A stretch of DNA of 47,007 nt, from contig CAYJPK010000006.1 of the NCBI GenBank assembly GCA_964372035.1, positions 1 through 47,007 of the forward strand, given 5' to 3'. Both the position numbers and the translations under genes were made by a program. This DNA comes from CAYJPK01 sp964372035 (lineage in GTDB: Bacteria > Desulfobacterota > Desulfovibrionia > Desulfovibrionales > Desulfovibrionaceae). The number at the start of each line of letters is the position of its first letter. Positions within the stretch are counted from its first letter, which is position 1. The notes below the pieces were generated by a model that did no database searches, was not told where the DNA came from, and worked only from the letters and a program-made list of their open reading frames with translations. This document shows, one piece after another, positions 31,968-40,743 of this stretch.

Positions 31968-32712
31968 TATCATTATCCTCATCTTCTATATCTTTTTCTT
32001 TTTTAGCAACTAAGGCAGATACTATAATACTTATCTCATATAAAACAATCATTGGGCAAGCCATTAGAATTTGTGAAAAAATATCAGGCGGAGTTAAGAT
32101 TGCTGCCACAATAAATACTACTAATATAGCGTATTTTCTAACTCTTCTCATCATTTTTGCATTGATAAGTCCCATACGAGTTAAGAAAAAAGCAAAAATT
32201 GGCATTTCAAATATTAAACCAAAGGCAAGCAAAATCTTTATAACAAAGCTTAAATATTCGCCAATTGCTGGCATTGCTGATACATATTCTGTATTATAGC
32301 TAATAAAAAAACTAAATGCGAATGGAAATACAATATAATAACAAAAGGCTGTTCCAGAAATAAAAAATAAAGCCGAAACAAGTGCTAAGGGAATAATATA
32401 TTTTTTTTCATGGCTATATAGACCAGGAGCAATAAATGCCCAAATTTGGTAGAAAATATACGGACTACTAACAACAACTGCAGCTAAAAGTGAAACCTTT
32501 AAATATACGAAAAAAGCTTCAGGCAAAGCAGTATAAATTAGCTTTGTATCTTTTGGCATTATGTCCACAAGTGGTCGTATTAACTCTGTAAAAATTAAAT
32601 CGGACACCCCATAACATGCTAAAAATGCTATAAAAGTGCCGATTAAGATTCTAAAAATTCTTGTGCGAAGCTCTGATAAGTGAGCTAGAAGCGGCATATC
32701 AGCTGTGTTCAT
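31942..32712 (-). CDS. tatC: Sec-independent protein translocase TatC
   Basis: A 256-residue TatC with six membrane helices, the receptor of the twin-arginine export pathway. The LAHLSELRTRI segment near the N-terminus and the conserved PEAFFVYLK/F-x-x-PGLY(S)HEKK loop are diagnostic. The ATG at 32712 is preceded by GAGTGAG; a GTG three codons earlier is the alternative. It overlaps both tatB and hisB. Confidence 0.97.
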   Translation of the reverse strand: MNTADMPLLAHLSELRTRIFRILIGTFIAFLACYGVSDLIFTELIRPLVDIMPKDTKLIYTALPEAFFVYLKVSLLAAVVVSSPYIFYQIWAFIAPGLYSHEKKYIIPLALVSALFFISGTAFCYYIVFPFAFSFFISYNTEYVSAMPAIGEYLSFVIKILLAFGLIFEMPIFAFFLTRMGLINAKMMRRVRKYAILVVFIVAAILTPPDIFSQILMACPMIVLYEISIIVSALVAKKEKDIEDEDNDNELTPSED

Positions 32713-32998
32713 TTTTCTCACTCTCGGAATTTTTATAGACTTCTTCCATTTTTACATCTTTGTTTTGAGTTTTTTGAGGAGTAGTTACAGCATCAGGGTT
32801 TAGTTTTTCAGCTTTTGCTTTTTCTTCATCAAGCGCAATTTCAGTATTTAAGGTGCGCTGAAAATCAGTAGAAAATCTACGAAACTCACCCATTGCTTTA
32901 CCTAAAGTTTTTGCAAGTTCAGGCAATTTTTTTGGACCAAGCACAAGCAAAGCCACCACTAAAATCACTATAAGTTCAGTTCCGCCAATACCAAACAT
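32699..32998 (-). CDS. tatB: TatA/TatB-type translocase subunit
   Basis: A 99-residue protein with the short N-terminal helix MFGIGGTELIVILVVALLVL, the GPKKLPEL hinge and an amphipathic helix, followed by a charged tail rich in Glu and Lys. The conserved Glu in GTEL favours TatB over TatA; the tail length also fits. The start is the ATG at 32998, with AAGG upstream, not the TTG at 33001. It is first in the tatB-tatC-hisB-lipoprotein-hisA-tatD run. Confidence 0.9.
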   Translation of the reverse strand: MFGIGGTELIVILVVALLVLGPKKLPELAKTLGKAMGEFRRFSTDFQRTLNTEIALDEEKAKAEKLNPDAVTTPQKTQNKDVKMEEVYKNSESEKNEHS

Positions 32999-33205
32999 CA
33001 ATACCTTCTTATATTAGTTAGATAGAAAAATTTAAAAAAAATAAATTTGAAAAAAATAAACTTTATTTCTTAATTCTATTGCTTTAAGCCTACTTTGTCA
33101 ATCAAATAACGTGGTGTTAAAACACAAAGTTTATGGCACTGGGGATTTGCTTTTTTGTGCTAAATTATCTATTATTATTTTTTATTACTCAAAAAGGAGA
33201 TTGTG

Positions 33206-34036
33206 ATGGGTTTTGATCGTAAAACAAGTATTATAATTATAGTAAGTCTTTTGATTGGTTATTTCTTGGCCGTTGGAGAAAAGATTTTAAGTGATGATTC
33301 TAGCGTAGAGCGGGACGCTGACAATGTTATTACTGTTACTGGCATGGCAGAAAAAGAAGTCATTGCTGATAAGCTCATTTATCCACTGACTTTTGTTGCT
33401 CGTGGATATGACTTGACCGAGCTTGCAACTAAAATTGACAATGATACTAAAGAAATCATGCAATTTTTAAAAGAAAAAGGCTTTAGTGAAAACGAAATTT
33501 CTGTGGCAAATTTTAGCCTTGAGTATGATGACGACAAAGAAAGTGGTAAGATGTTAGCAAGAGGTTTGGCAATGAAAAGTTCCGATAGCATGCCGCTTTT
33601 GATGTCTAATAATAGCTTTGGTGAAAGCCTTAAGTCTACTACAGATGAGCAAAATCAAGGTGAAAAGAATAAAAAAGAAGATAATCCGCTATATTTTATG
33701 ACTAAAAAAATTAGCCTAAAAACTAATAAGCTTAAACAAGTAAATGAACTCGTTGAAAGCTTAAATGTTCTTATACACAAGGGCGTTAATGTCTATGGAA
33801 ATAGTAATATTGAGTATATTTTCAGTGACTTGGAGTCTTTAAAATTCAGACTATATGATGAAGCAACAAAAAATGGCATTAAAACTGCTGAAGCGATCTT
33901 AAAGTCATCTGATTCAGAGATATGTTCTATTAAGCGCATTAATCAAGGGCAATTAATCGTTAGAGATGATCCTTATGATCAAGCTAAGAAAAAAGTTTCA
34001 GTTCAAAATTTGATGGAATTTTATTTGGAAGATTAG
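33206..34036 (+). CDS. SIMPL-domain (DUF541) protein
   Basis: A 276-residue protein with one N-terminal membrane segment (residues ~8-26), so it is anchored with the domain outside or secreted. The SIMPL/DUF541 features are ITVTGMAEKEVIADK, the LKEKGFSENEISV repeat region and KKVSVQNLMEFY at the end. Relatives include oxidative-stress-related periplasmic proteins; a defined activity is lacking. AGGAG at 33195-33199 sits 6 nt before the ATG at 33206; a GTG just before is less well placed. Residues ~118-160 are an Asn/Ser/Glu-rich insert. Monocistronic. Confidence 0.85.
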   Translation: MGFDRKTSIIIIVSLLIGYFLAVGEKILSDDSSVERDADNVITVTGMAEKEVIADKLIYPLTFVARGYDLTELATKIDNDTKEIMQFLKEKGFSENEISVANFSLEYDDDKESGKMLARGLAMKSSDSMPLLMSNNSFGESLKSTTDEQNQGEKNKKEDNPLYFMTKKISLKTNKLKQVNELVESLNVLIHKGVNVYGNSNIEYIFSDLESLKFRLYDEATKNGIKTAEAILKSSDSEICSIKRINQGQLIVRDDPYDQAKKKVSVQNLMEFYLED

Positions 34037-34058
34037 AATTTAAATTTCTAATGTGCAG

Positions 34059-34084
34059 AGCAGGGTGAAAACCCTGCTTTTTTT
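34059..34084 (+). terminator. Rho-independent terminator
   Basis: AGCAGGGT and ACCCTGCT form an 8-bp stem closed by a GAAA tetraloop and followed by seven T. It separates the SIMPL gene from the ars genes. Confidence 0.92.
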
Positions 34085-34122
34085 ATATATAATATACTGT
34101 TTTAGTGATATTTTTTCATTTC

Positions 34123-34142
34123 AAATCAAAAAAAATTGATTT
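34123..34142 (+). promoter_or_regulatory. Probable ArsR operator upstream of arsR
   Basis: AAATCAA (34123-34129) and TTGATTT (34136-34142) are separated by six A, giving ATCAA-N6-TTGAT. The same core recurs at 34558-34573 before the arsenite pump gene. TTGACT at 34147-34152 with a TATATT-like -10 near 34168 would give autoregulation. Confidence 0.75.
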
Positions 34143-34202
34143 AAGCTTGACTTTTTGATGTTTAGTATATATTTAGTTATTACAATATTTGTTGAGGTAA
34201 TT

Positions 34203-34478
34203 ATGGTAGCAGATGATGTAGCAAAAATATTTAAAGCTTTATGTGACCCAAAGCGTGTTGCAATTATTGAAATGCTTAAGCAAGAAGAAAGATGTGCTTG
34301 TAAGCTTTCAGAATCTTTAGATATTGCACAATCAAAGCTGTCATATCACATGAAAATCTTGTGTGAAAGTGGTTTAATAAAATGCTGGTATGTTGGCAAG
34401 TGGACGCATTATTCGATTAATAAAGAAGCGTGCGAAAGAGCGATTAACATATTAAGGGCTTTAACACTTGGAAACTAG
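34203..34478 (+). CDS. arsR: ArsR-family arsenic repressor
   Basis: A 91-residue winged-helix repressor. ERCACKLSE carries the Cys31-x-Cys33 pair that binds arsenite in classical ArsR proteins, followed by the recognition helix SKLSYHMKIL. Start at 34203 (MVADDVAKIF), with GAGGT in front; an in-frame ATG at 34155 would add 16 hydrophobic residues that no ArsR has and would cover the promoter. It is expected to release its operator when As(III) binds. Confidence 0.93.
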   Translation: MVADDVAKIFKALCDPKRVAIIEMLKQEERCACKLSESLDIAQSKLSYHMKILCESGLIKCWYVGKWTHYSINKEACERAINILRALTLGN

Positions 34479-34553
34479 TGTTTGTTGCAGTTCAATTGCA
34501 ACAAAATTGTTTAGGGTAAGCAATCCGTCTTAGGGCGGTTTTTATTTTGCCTT

Positions 34554-34577
34554 TCAAATCAAAAATATTTGATTTGA
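34554..34577 (+). promoter_or_regulatory. Probable second ArsR operator before acr3
   Basis: TCAAATCAAA (34554-34563) is perfectly complementary to TTTGATTTGA (34568-34577). The ATCAA-N6-TTGAT core is identical in layout to the site before arsR, so the pump and reductase genes likely have their own ArsR-controlled promoter. Confidence 0.72.
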
Positions 34578-34608
34578 GTTTGATATATGTTTATAACGGA
34601 GTATTAAA

Positions 34609-35655
34609 ATGGAAGATAATAAAACAAGCGGAATTAGTTTTTTCGAAAGATACTTAACAGTTTGGGTTATACTTTGTATGGTAACTGGAGTTTTAATTGG
34701 TGAATATTTACCCATCATTCCAGAGTTTTTGAATAAATTTGAATATGCAGAGGTATCAATTCCAATTGCAATCTTAATTTGGCTAATGATATATCCTATG
34801 ATGTTAAAGGTCGATTTTGAGAGCATTAAAGATGTAAGTAAAAACCCAAGAGGCTTATTTATAACATGGGTTACAAACTGGCTTATTAAGCCCTTTACGA
34901 TGTACCTTATTGCTTACTACTTTTTCTTTGATGTTTTTAGTGAGTACATTAGCAATAGCCTTGCAACCGATTATCTTGCAGGGGCGATTCTTTTAGGTGC
35001 AGCGCCATGCACGGCGATGGTCTTTGTTTGGAGTCATTTAACTAAGGGAAATCCAGCCTACACGGTTGTGCAAGTTGCGACAAATGACTTGATTATTTTA
35101 GTTGCATTTACACCAATAGTTGCTATTTTACTTGGTGTAACTGGTGTTACAATACCTTGGAATACTTTAATTTTATCTGTAATTTTATTTGTAGTGATTC
35201 CTTTGTTCGGTGGCATATTTACAAGAAAAATTATTACAAAAAAATATGGTCTAGAATATTTTGAAAAAAAATTCATAGCTAAATTTTCTAACATTACTAT
35301 TATTGGATTGCTTTTAACCTTAACCTTGATATTCTCGTTTCAAGGTAGTGTTATCTTAGAATATCCAAGTCATATTTTTATGATTTCGGTGCCATTAATT
35401 ATTCAAACTGTTTTAATCTTTTTTATTGCATATTTGGCTGCAAAGTTTTTAAAGCAACCACATAATATTGCCGCACCTGCAGGCATGATTGGTGCATCGA
35501 ATTTCTTTGAATTGTCAGTTGCTGTTGCTATTTCTTTATTTGGTGCCAATAGCCCTGTGGCATTAGCAACAATTGTAGGCGTTTTGGTTGAAGTGCCGGT
35601 AATGCTAGCGCTTGTACGTTTTGCAAATAAAACAAAACACTGGTTTGTTAAATAA
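34609..35655 (+). CDS. acr3: ACR3-type arsenite efflux pump
   Basis: A 348-residue inner-membrane carrier with about ten helices, exporting arsenite. The conserved cysteine of the family is Cys134 in LLGAAPCTAMVFVWS; other signatures are IPIAILIWLMIYPMML, NPAYTVVQVA and IGASNFFELSVAVAISLFG with the conserved Glu. It belongs to the ACR3 family and not the E. coli ArsB family. It is preceded by its own operator and followed by arsC after 13 nt. Confidence 0.95.
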   Translation: MEDNKTSGISFFERYLTVWVILCMVTGVLIGEYLPIIPEFLNKFEYAEVSIPIAILIWLMIYPMMLKVDFESIKDVSKNPRGLFITWVTNWLIKPFTMYLIAYYFFFDVFSEYISNSLATDYLAGAILLGAAPCTAMVFVWSHLTKGNPAYTVVQVATNDLIILVAFTPIVAILLGVTGVTIPWNTLILSVILFVVIPLFGGIFTRKIITKKYGLEYFEKKFIAKFSNITIIGLLLTLTLIFSFQGSVILEYPSHIFMISVPLIIQTVLIFFIAYLAAKFLKQPHNIAAPAGMIGASNFFELSVAVAISLFGANSPVALATIVGVLVEVPVMLALVRFANKTKHWFVK

Positions 35656-35668
35656 AAGGAGATTGTAA

Positions 35669-36091
35669 ATGAGTGAAAAAATAGAACTAAAATTAGATGG
35701 TATGCCTAAAGTTGCTTTTATATGCAACCATAACTCTTGCCGAAGCCAAATTGCAGAGGCTTTAGGAAAAATGCTCGGAAAAGATTGCTTTGAAAGCTAT
35801 TCAGCAGGTACAATAATCAAAAATCAAATTAATCAAGATGCTGTACGACTAATGAAAGAAATATATGATGTTGATATGGAAGCAACACAATTTAACAAAA
35901 AAATAGAAGATATTCCTCAGCCAGACGTGGTAATCTTTATGGGGTGTAATGTTAGTTGCCCGTATTTGACATCGCAATATAGTGAAAACTGGGGTCTTGA
36001 TGATCCAGGCGGTAAGGGTGATGAATTTTTCAAAGATACAATTAAAGCTATACATCAAAAAATGTTAGAGCTTAAAGAAAAATTGAGCTAA
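35669..36091 (+). CDS. arsC: Arsenate reductase, LMW-phosphatase type
   Basis: A 140-residue arsenate reductase of the low-molecular-weight phosphatase fold. CNHNSCR is the CX5R anion loop (Cys19, Arg25), Cys93 and Cys97 (MGCNVSCPYL) are candidates for the redox relay, and WGLDDPGG holds the general-acid Asp. This pattern fits the thioredoxin-coupled class. AAGGAG precedes the ATG. With ArsR and ACR3 it makes a complete reduce-and-export module. Confidence 0.92.
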   Translation: MSEKIELKLDGMPKVAFICNHNSCRSQIAEALGKMLGKDCFESYSAGTIIKNQINQDAVRLMKEIYDVDMEATQFNKKIEDIPQPDVVIFMGCNVSCPYLTSQYSENWGLDDPGGKGDEFFKDTIKAIHQKMLELKEKLS

Positions 36092-36101
36092 GCTTGTATA
36101 T

Positions 36102-36135
36102 AAAAAAAGCCTCTTAAAAGTAAGAGGCTTTTTTT
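36102..36135. terminator. Bidirectional terminator between arsC and guaA
   Basis: A perfect 15-bp stem (AAAAAAAGCCTCTTA/TAAGAGGCTTTTTTT) with a 4-nt loop, placed between two convergent genes and able to end both. Confidence 0.93.
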
Positions 36136-36153
36136 ATGTTCAATTATCTGAGA

Positions 36154-37707
36154 TTATTCCCATTCAATTGTGCTAGGTGGTTTAGAAGAAATATCGTAAA
36201 CAACACGGTTTACACCTTGTACTTCGTTGATTATGCGGCTTGAAATTTTCTCAAGAACTTCATATGGCAACCTTACCCAGTCAGCAGTCATAGCATCTAA
36301 GCTTTCTACAACTCTAAGAGCAATAACATGCTCATATGTTCTATCATCGCCCATAACACCAACAGTTTTAAGCGGTAAAAGAACAGCAAAGCCTTGCCAT
36401 ACTTTACGATACCAGTCAAAGTTTCTTAACTCTTCTTGGACAATAACGTCAGCACGACGTAAAATTTCAAGTCGCTCATCAGTAATCGTACCAACAATTC
36501 TAATAGCAAGACCAGGACCAGGGAAAGGATGACGCCATAATACTGAATCAGGAATACCAAGCTCTGCGCCTAATTTACGTACTTCGTCTTTAAATAATTC
36601 ACGAAGTGGTTCAATTAATTTCATATCCATTTTTTCAGGTAAACCACCAACATTATGGTGAGACTTAATAACAGCAGAAGGTCCTTTGTGAGAAATAGAC
36701 TCAATAACATCAGGGTAGAGTGTTCCTTGAGCTAAGAATTTAACTTTGCCAAATTCTTTTTTAATTTCTTCAGCTTCTTTATCAAAAACATCAATAAATA
36801 AGTGTCCGATAATTTTGCGTTTTTCTTCTGGGTCTTCAACACCTTCTAATTTATCTAAGAAAAGTTTTTGAGCTTGAACATATTTTAAATTCAAGTCAAA
36901 ATGCTCTTTTAAAAAGTTAACAACTTCCTCACCTTCGTTATGGCGAAGTAAACCGTTATCAACAAAGATACAATGCAGGCGATGCCCGATTGCTTTATTT
37001 AAAAGAACAGCAACTACGCAAGAATCAACACCACCAGATAATGCGCAAATAACGTGCCCATCATCAATTTGTGCATGTGTTTTGTCAATTACTCTTTCAA
37101 TAAATGAAGACATTGTCCAGTCAGGCTTAATTTTTGATACAGCAAATAAGAAATTGCTAAGCATTTTTTCGCCTTGCTCAGAATGTGAAACTTCAGGGTG
37201 GAATTGTACAGCATAAATTCTTTTAGCTTCATCAGCCATTGCTGCAATACTTAAAGTTGAAGTTTTACCAATAACATCAAAACCTTCAGGAGCTTTTTCA
37301 ACTTTGTCACCATGTGACATCCACACACGTGAAGGAACATTAATGCTAAAACCGTCCCATAACTTACAAGCTTTTGTTAAACTTAAATCAGCTGGACCAT
37401 ATTCACGTACAGTTGATTTAGCAAGCTCACCACCTAAATAATGAGCAAGTAATTGCATTCCATAACAAATTCCAAGAACAGGTACACCAATATCTAAAAG
37501 TTTTAAATCCAATTGTGGTGCATCTTCCTCGGTTACACTTGCAGGTCCACCTGAAAGAATGATAGCAGCAGGATTCATTGCAGCAACTGCATCAGCAGTA
37601 ACATTGCATGGGTGTATTTCTGAGTAAACACCGAGTTCACGAACTCTTCTTGCTATAAGCTGAGTAACTTGCGAACCGAAATCAATAATAATAACTTTAC
37701 TTGGCAT
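36154..37707 (-). CDS. guaA: GMP synthase (glutamine-hydrolysing)
   Basis: A 517-residue GuaA that aminates XMP to GMP. The class I glutamine amidotransferase domain has nucleophile Cys81 (GICYGMQLLAHY) and the His/Glu pair in FHPEVSHSE; the ATP-pyrophosphatase loop is SGGVDS (~223-228), and the C-terminal dimerisation domain ends in PPSTIEWE. Full length. It begins 2 nt after the guaB stop, so the two steps from IMP to GMP are co-expressed. Confidence 0.99.
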   Translation of the reverse strand: MPSKVIIIDFGSQVTQLIARRVRELGVYSEIHPCNVTADAVAAMNPAAIILSGGPASVTEEDAPQLDLKLLDIGVPVLGICYGMQLLAHYLGGELAKSTVREYGPADLSLTKACKLWDGFSINVPSRVWMSHGDKVEKAPEGFDVIGKTSTLSIAAMADEAKRIYAVQFHPEVSHSEQGEKMLSNFLFAVSKIKPDWTMSSFIERVIDKTHAQIDDGHVICALSGGVDSCVVAVLLNKAIGHRLHCIFVDNGLLRHNEGEEVVNFLKEHFDLNLKYVQAQKLFLDKLEGVEDPEEKRKIIGHLFIDVFDKEAEEIKKEFGKVKFLAQGTLYPDVIESISHKGPSAVIKSHHNVGGLPEKMDMKLIEPLRELFKDEVRKLGAELGIPDSVLWRHPFPGPGLAIRIVGTITDERLEILRRADVIVQEELRNFDWYRKVWQGFAVLLPLKTVGVMGDDRTYEHVIALRVVESLDAMTADWVRLPYEVLEKISSRIINEVQGVNRVVYDISSKPPSTIEWE

Positions 37708-37709
37708 AA

Positions 37710-39167
37710 TTATTCCTTGTCAACACGATAGTTTGGAGCTTCTTTAGTGATGATAACGTCATGCACATGGCTTTCACGAAGACCAGAACTAGAAATTTCA
37801 ACAAATTTAGAGGTTTTATATAATGTATCTATATCTTTAGCACCGCAATATCCCATGCCAGACTTAATACCACCTACTAATTGGTAAATGCTTTCTGATA
37901 CTGGTCCACGGTAAGGTACACGACCAACAATACCTTCTGGTACAAGCTTTTTACTCTTTTCTTGGAAGTAACGGTCAGAGCTGCCTTCCTTCATAGCGTC
38001 AATAGAACCCATACCACGATAAATTTTGTAAGTACGACCTTGATATAAAATTGTTTCACCAGGTGATTCTTCAGTTCCAGCAAATAGACTTCCTATCATA
38101 ACAGAATGAGCACCTACAGCTAAAGCCTTAACAATGTCACCAGAGAATTTAACGCCACCATCTGCAACGCAGCAACGATCAAATTCACGAGCGGCTCTTG
38201 TTCCTTCAATTATAGCCGTAATTTGAGGAACACCAACGCCAGCAACAACACGTGTAGTACAAATAGAGCCAGGTCCAATGCCAACTTTAACAGCATCAGC
38301 ACCAGCTTTTAAAAGTGCTTTTGCACCTTCATAAGTTGCAATATTACCGGCAATTATTTGGCAATTCGGGAAAGATCCCTTAATTTGTTCAACTGCTTTA
38401 ATACAATTAGCAGAGTGTCCATGAGCTGAGTCTAAAACTAAAACATCAACACCAGCTGATAAAAGAGCTGAAGATCTTGCTTCGCATTCAGCACCAACGC
38501 CAATTGCAGCACCAACACGTAAACGACCTTTTGAGTCTTTACATGCATCAGGGTATTTTTGAACTTTATCGATGTCTTTCATAGTGATAAGTCCAACTAA
38601 ACGGTTATTATCAACTACAAGTAACTTTTCGATGCGGTGCTTATGAAGATGGAATTTTGACTCTTCCAAAGTTGTTCCAACAGGCACGGTAATAAGATTT
38701 TCTTTTGTCATAACTTCTTTGACTTTAGTGCCAGATAAGTTTTCAACAAAGCGAACGTCTCGGTTGGTCAGTATGCCGATTAGGTCTTGATTTTCAACAA
38801 CAGGCAGACCTGATACTCTATAAGAGAACATCAGTTCTAAAGCTTTTTCAACAGAATCTTCTGGATGCACAGTAACAGGATCAAGAATCATTCCGCTTTC
38901 AGATTTTTTTACTTTCTCTATCTCAAGTTTTTGTTGTTCAATAGACATATTTTTGTGAATAATGCCTATACCTCCGGCTCTAGCGAGTGAGATCGCCATA
39001 GCTGACTCGGTAACCGTGTCCATTGCTGAGGAAAGTAAAGGTATGTTAAGACGTATTGATGGCGTGAGATATGCACCAACATCAACTAAATCGGGTGTTA
39101 TCTCTGAGTAAGTAGGTTGCAATAATACATCATCAAAAGTAAGCGATTTTCCTAGAAATTCTGCCAC
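37710..39167 (-). CDS. guaB: IMP dehydrogenase
   Basis: A 485-residue IMPDH that oxidises IMP to XMP. A (beta/alpha)8 barrel is interrupted by a CBS-domain pair (~95-210); GPGSICTTRVVAGVG holds the catalytic Cys loop, and GMGSIDAMKEGSSDRY the flap. The start is GTG at 39167: AGGAGG at 39174-39179 lies 6 nt before it, and the product then begins (M)AEFLGKSLTFDDVLL as in other IMPDHs. An in-frame ATG at 39200 would add 11 residues and bury that strong ribosome binding site. Confidence 0.98.
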   Translation of the reverse strand: MAEFLGKSLTFDDVLLQPTYSEITPDLVDVGAYLTPSIRLNIPLLSSAMDTVTESAMAISLARAGGIGIIHKNMSIEQQKLEIEKVKKSESGMILDPVTVHPEDSVEKALELMFSYRVSGLPVVENQDLIGILTNRDVRFVENLSGTKVKEVMTKENLITVPVGTTLEESKFHLHKHRIEKLLVVDNNRLVGLITMKDIDKVQKYPDACKDSKGRLRVGAAIGVGAECEARSSALLSAGVDVLVLDSAHGHSANCIKAVEQIKGSFPNCQIIAGNIATYEGAKALLKAGADAVKVGIGPGSICTTRVVAGVGVPQITAIIEGTRAAREFDRCCVADGGVKFSGDIVKALAVGAHSVMIGSLFAGTEESPGETILYQGRTYKIYRGMGSIDAMKEGSSDRYFQEKSKKLVPEGIVGRVPYRGPVSESIYQLVGGIKSGMGYCGAKDIDTLYKTSKFVEISSSGLRESHVHDVIITKEAPNYRVDKE

Positions 39168-39200
39168 AATAATCCTCCTAAAGGCAATAAGGTTACACAA

Positions 39201-39651
39201 TAAGTAATAATACCCTCATAAATTTTGATTGTCAATATTTTTTGGATGTGCTATCCTAATGAAAATAACATGAAATTGTGTAAAATTTGTTAAAATATTT
39301 GATATGAAATACTTATACATACTATAATATAATTATTATACGAAACTTGTCATCGTATGGTTTGCGCAAAAATTAAAATATGTACTGATATTTAGGCTTA
39401 GTTACTTTTTTGAGATCTTATTTTACAGCTAGGCTTGCAAGTATTGGCTTGAAATTTGTTAGTTTTTTAGTACTAGTCAGTATGGAAAGATAAGCTTTTA
39501 GTCGTTGTTCAGATTAGAAGTTAAAAATTTTTATTCTGTTATTTTGCAGTATTATATAAAATAGTACTAAAGTATTATTGCAAATAGTAGGCGTTTTTGG
39601 CAGTTTGTTTACAGGTTAAATAAACTATTTTAATTTAAGGAAGGAATTTTT
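39201..39651 (+). other. Long leader region of the vWA-OmpA gene
   Basis: No gene seen in 450 bases. A promoter lies at 39299-39328, so about 315 nt of transcript precede the start codon. The leader has small inverted motifs (TGCAGTATTAT...GTATTATTGCA near 39547-39583, GTTTA...TAAAC near 39605-39623) but no riboswitch that I recognise. AAGGAAGGA just before the ATG is a very strong ribosome binding site. Confidence 0.55.
39299..39328 (+). promoter_or_regulatory. Sigma-70-type promoter of the vWA-OmpA gene
   Basis: TTGATA (39299-39304), an 18-nt spacer and a perfect TATAAT (39323-39328). Confidence 0.6.
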
Positions 39652-40674
39652 ATGAAAAAGTTTCAATTAGCTATGCTCGCTTTCGTTATGACAGCATTTT
39701 TAGCTGTTACTGCAACTGCTGAGCCTATTGGTCGTCCTGACTACAAAACATTATTAAAAAGCACAGACGCTTTTACTTTTGTAATGGACATTTCTGGTTC
39801 TATGATGCAAATCAGCTCAGAAAGAGGCAAAACTCAGTTCAACCAACCTAAAATCGTTATGGCTAAACAAGTAGTTGCAGCTATCAACGATCGTATGCCT
39901 ACTCTTGATTACATGGCATCATTATACACCGTTAGTGGTGTAACAAACCCAGTTAAAGCTGGTGCTTGGAACCGTGCAGCTTATGGTAAAGCAGTTTCTG
40001 CTATTCCTGCAACTTTAGCAGTTTGGGGTCGTTTAACAAACCTCGGCGCTGATTTTGCTGCTATTCAATCTGGCTTAAAAGGCGCTTCAGTTTTCGTAAC
40101 TGACGGCGTATCAAACATCGGTCCTGATGCTATTGCTGCTTTCTCAAGAGCACAAAAAGCTTCTGGTGCTAAATTTGCTATCATCAGCTTAGCTGATACA
40201 GCTGAAGGCAAAGCTACAATTAAGAAAATGGCTGCTGCAGCTGGTAACGCTTTAGTAGTAAACGCTGCTGATCTTATGTATGATCCAGTTGCTGTTGACG
40301 CTTTCGTTAAAGCTATGTTCTACAAAGAAGTTACTCCTGCAATCAACAAAGTAGTATTCTTTGACACAGGCAAATATGACTTAAAACCTGAAGCTATTGC
40401 TATCTTAGACGATTGTATCGTAACAATCTTAAACGCTCCACGTGGCGTTCGTACAGTTGAAGTTGAAGGTTGGGCTGATAGCCGTGGTGGATTCGGACCA
40501 AGCAACGATAAATTATCAGAAAACCGCGCTAGAGCAGTTGTAGAATACTTCAAAAGCAAAGGCGTTCCTGCTGAGAAAATTTACATGCAAGGTAACAACG
40601 TTTCTTACCAGTTCAACAATGCTACAGCAGCTGGTCGTCAAGACAACCGTCGTACTAACATCATCATCAACTAA
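39652..40674 (+). CDS. Secreted von Willebrand A / OmpA-domain protein
   Basis: A 340-residue protein with a signal peptide (residues 1-23, cleavage ATA-EP). Residues ~40-215 form a von Willebrand A domain with an intact metal site D46-x-S48-x-S50 (DISGSM), followed by FVTDGVSNIG. Residues ~230-338 form an OmpA-type peptidoglycan-binding domain (NKVVFFDTGKYDLKPEA ... WADSRG ... LSENRARAVVEYFKSKG). It is likely an abundant periplasmic or outer-membrane-associated protein tethered to peptidoglycan. Codon use is distinctive: Asn is almost always AAC, unlike its neighbours, a mark of high expression. It has its own promoter, a long leader and a terminator. Confidence 0.88.
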   Translation: MKKFQLAMLAFVMTAFLAVTATAEPIGRPDYKTLLKSTDAFTFVMDISGSMMQISSERGKTQFNQPKIVMAKQVVAAINDRMPTLDYMASLYTVSGVTNPVKAGAWNRAAYGKAVSAIPATLAVWGRLTNLGADFAAIQSGLKGASVFVTDGVSNIGPDAIAAFSRAQKASGAKFAIISLADTAEGKATIKKMAAAAGNALVVNAADLMYDPVAVDAFVKAMFYKEVTPAINKVVFFDTGKYDLKPEAIAILDDCIVTILNAPRGVRTVEVEGWADSRGGFGPSNDKLSENRARAVVEYFKSKGVPAEKIYMQGNNVSYQFNNATAAGRQDNRRTNIIIN

Positions 40675-40695
40675 GATTTTGATTTAGTTCTTAAG

Positions 40696-40728
40696 AAGAG
40701 GTGGGGGCAACCCTACCTCTTTTTTTTG
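40696..40728 (+). terminator. Rho-independent terminator
   Basis: An 11-bp stem (AAGAGGTGGGG/CCCTACCTCTT, one G-U pair) with a GCAA tetraloop, then a run of T. Confidence 0.93.
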
Positions 40729-40743
40729 TGAATGAGGTAAAAA

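Noticed and set aside
31922..32299. Plus-strand open frame opposite tatC and the hisB start
   Set aside because: Antisense shadow of tatC, whose family membership is certain; its low-complexity Ser/Ile/Leu product mirrors the membrane helices.
33119..33150. TGGCAC...TTTGC before the SIMPL gene as a second sigma-54 promoter
   Set aside because: The GG to GC spacing is 12 nt and not 10, so it does not fit a -24/-12 promoter.
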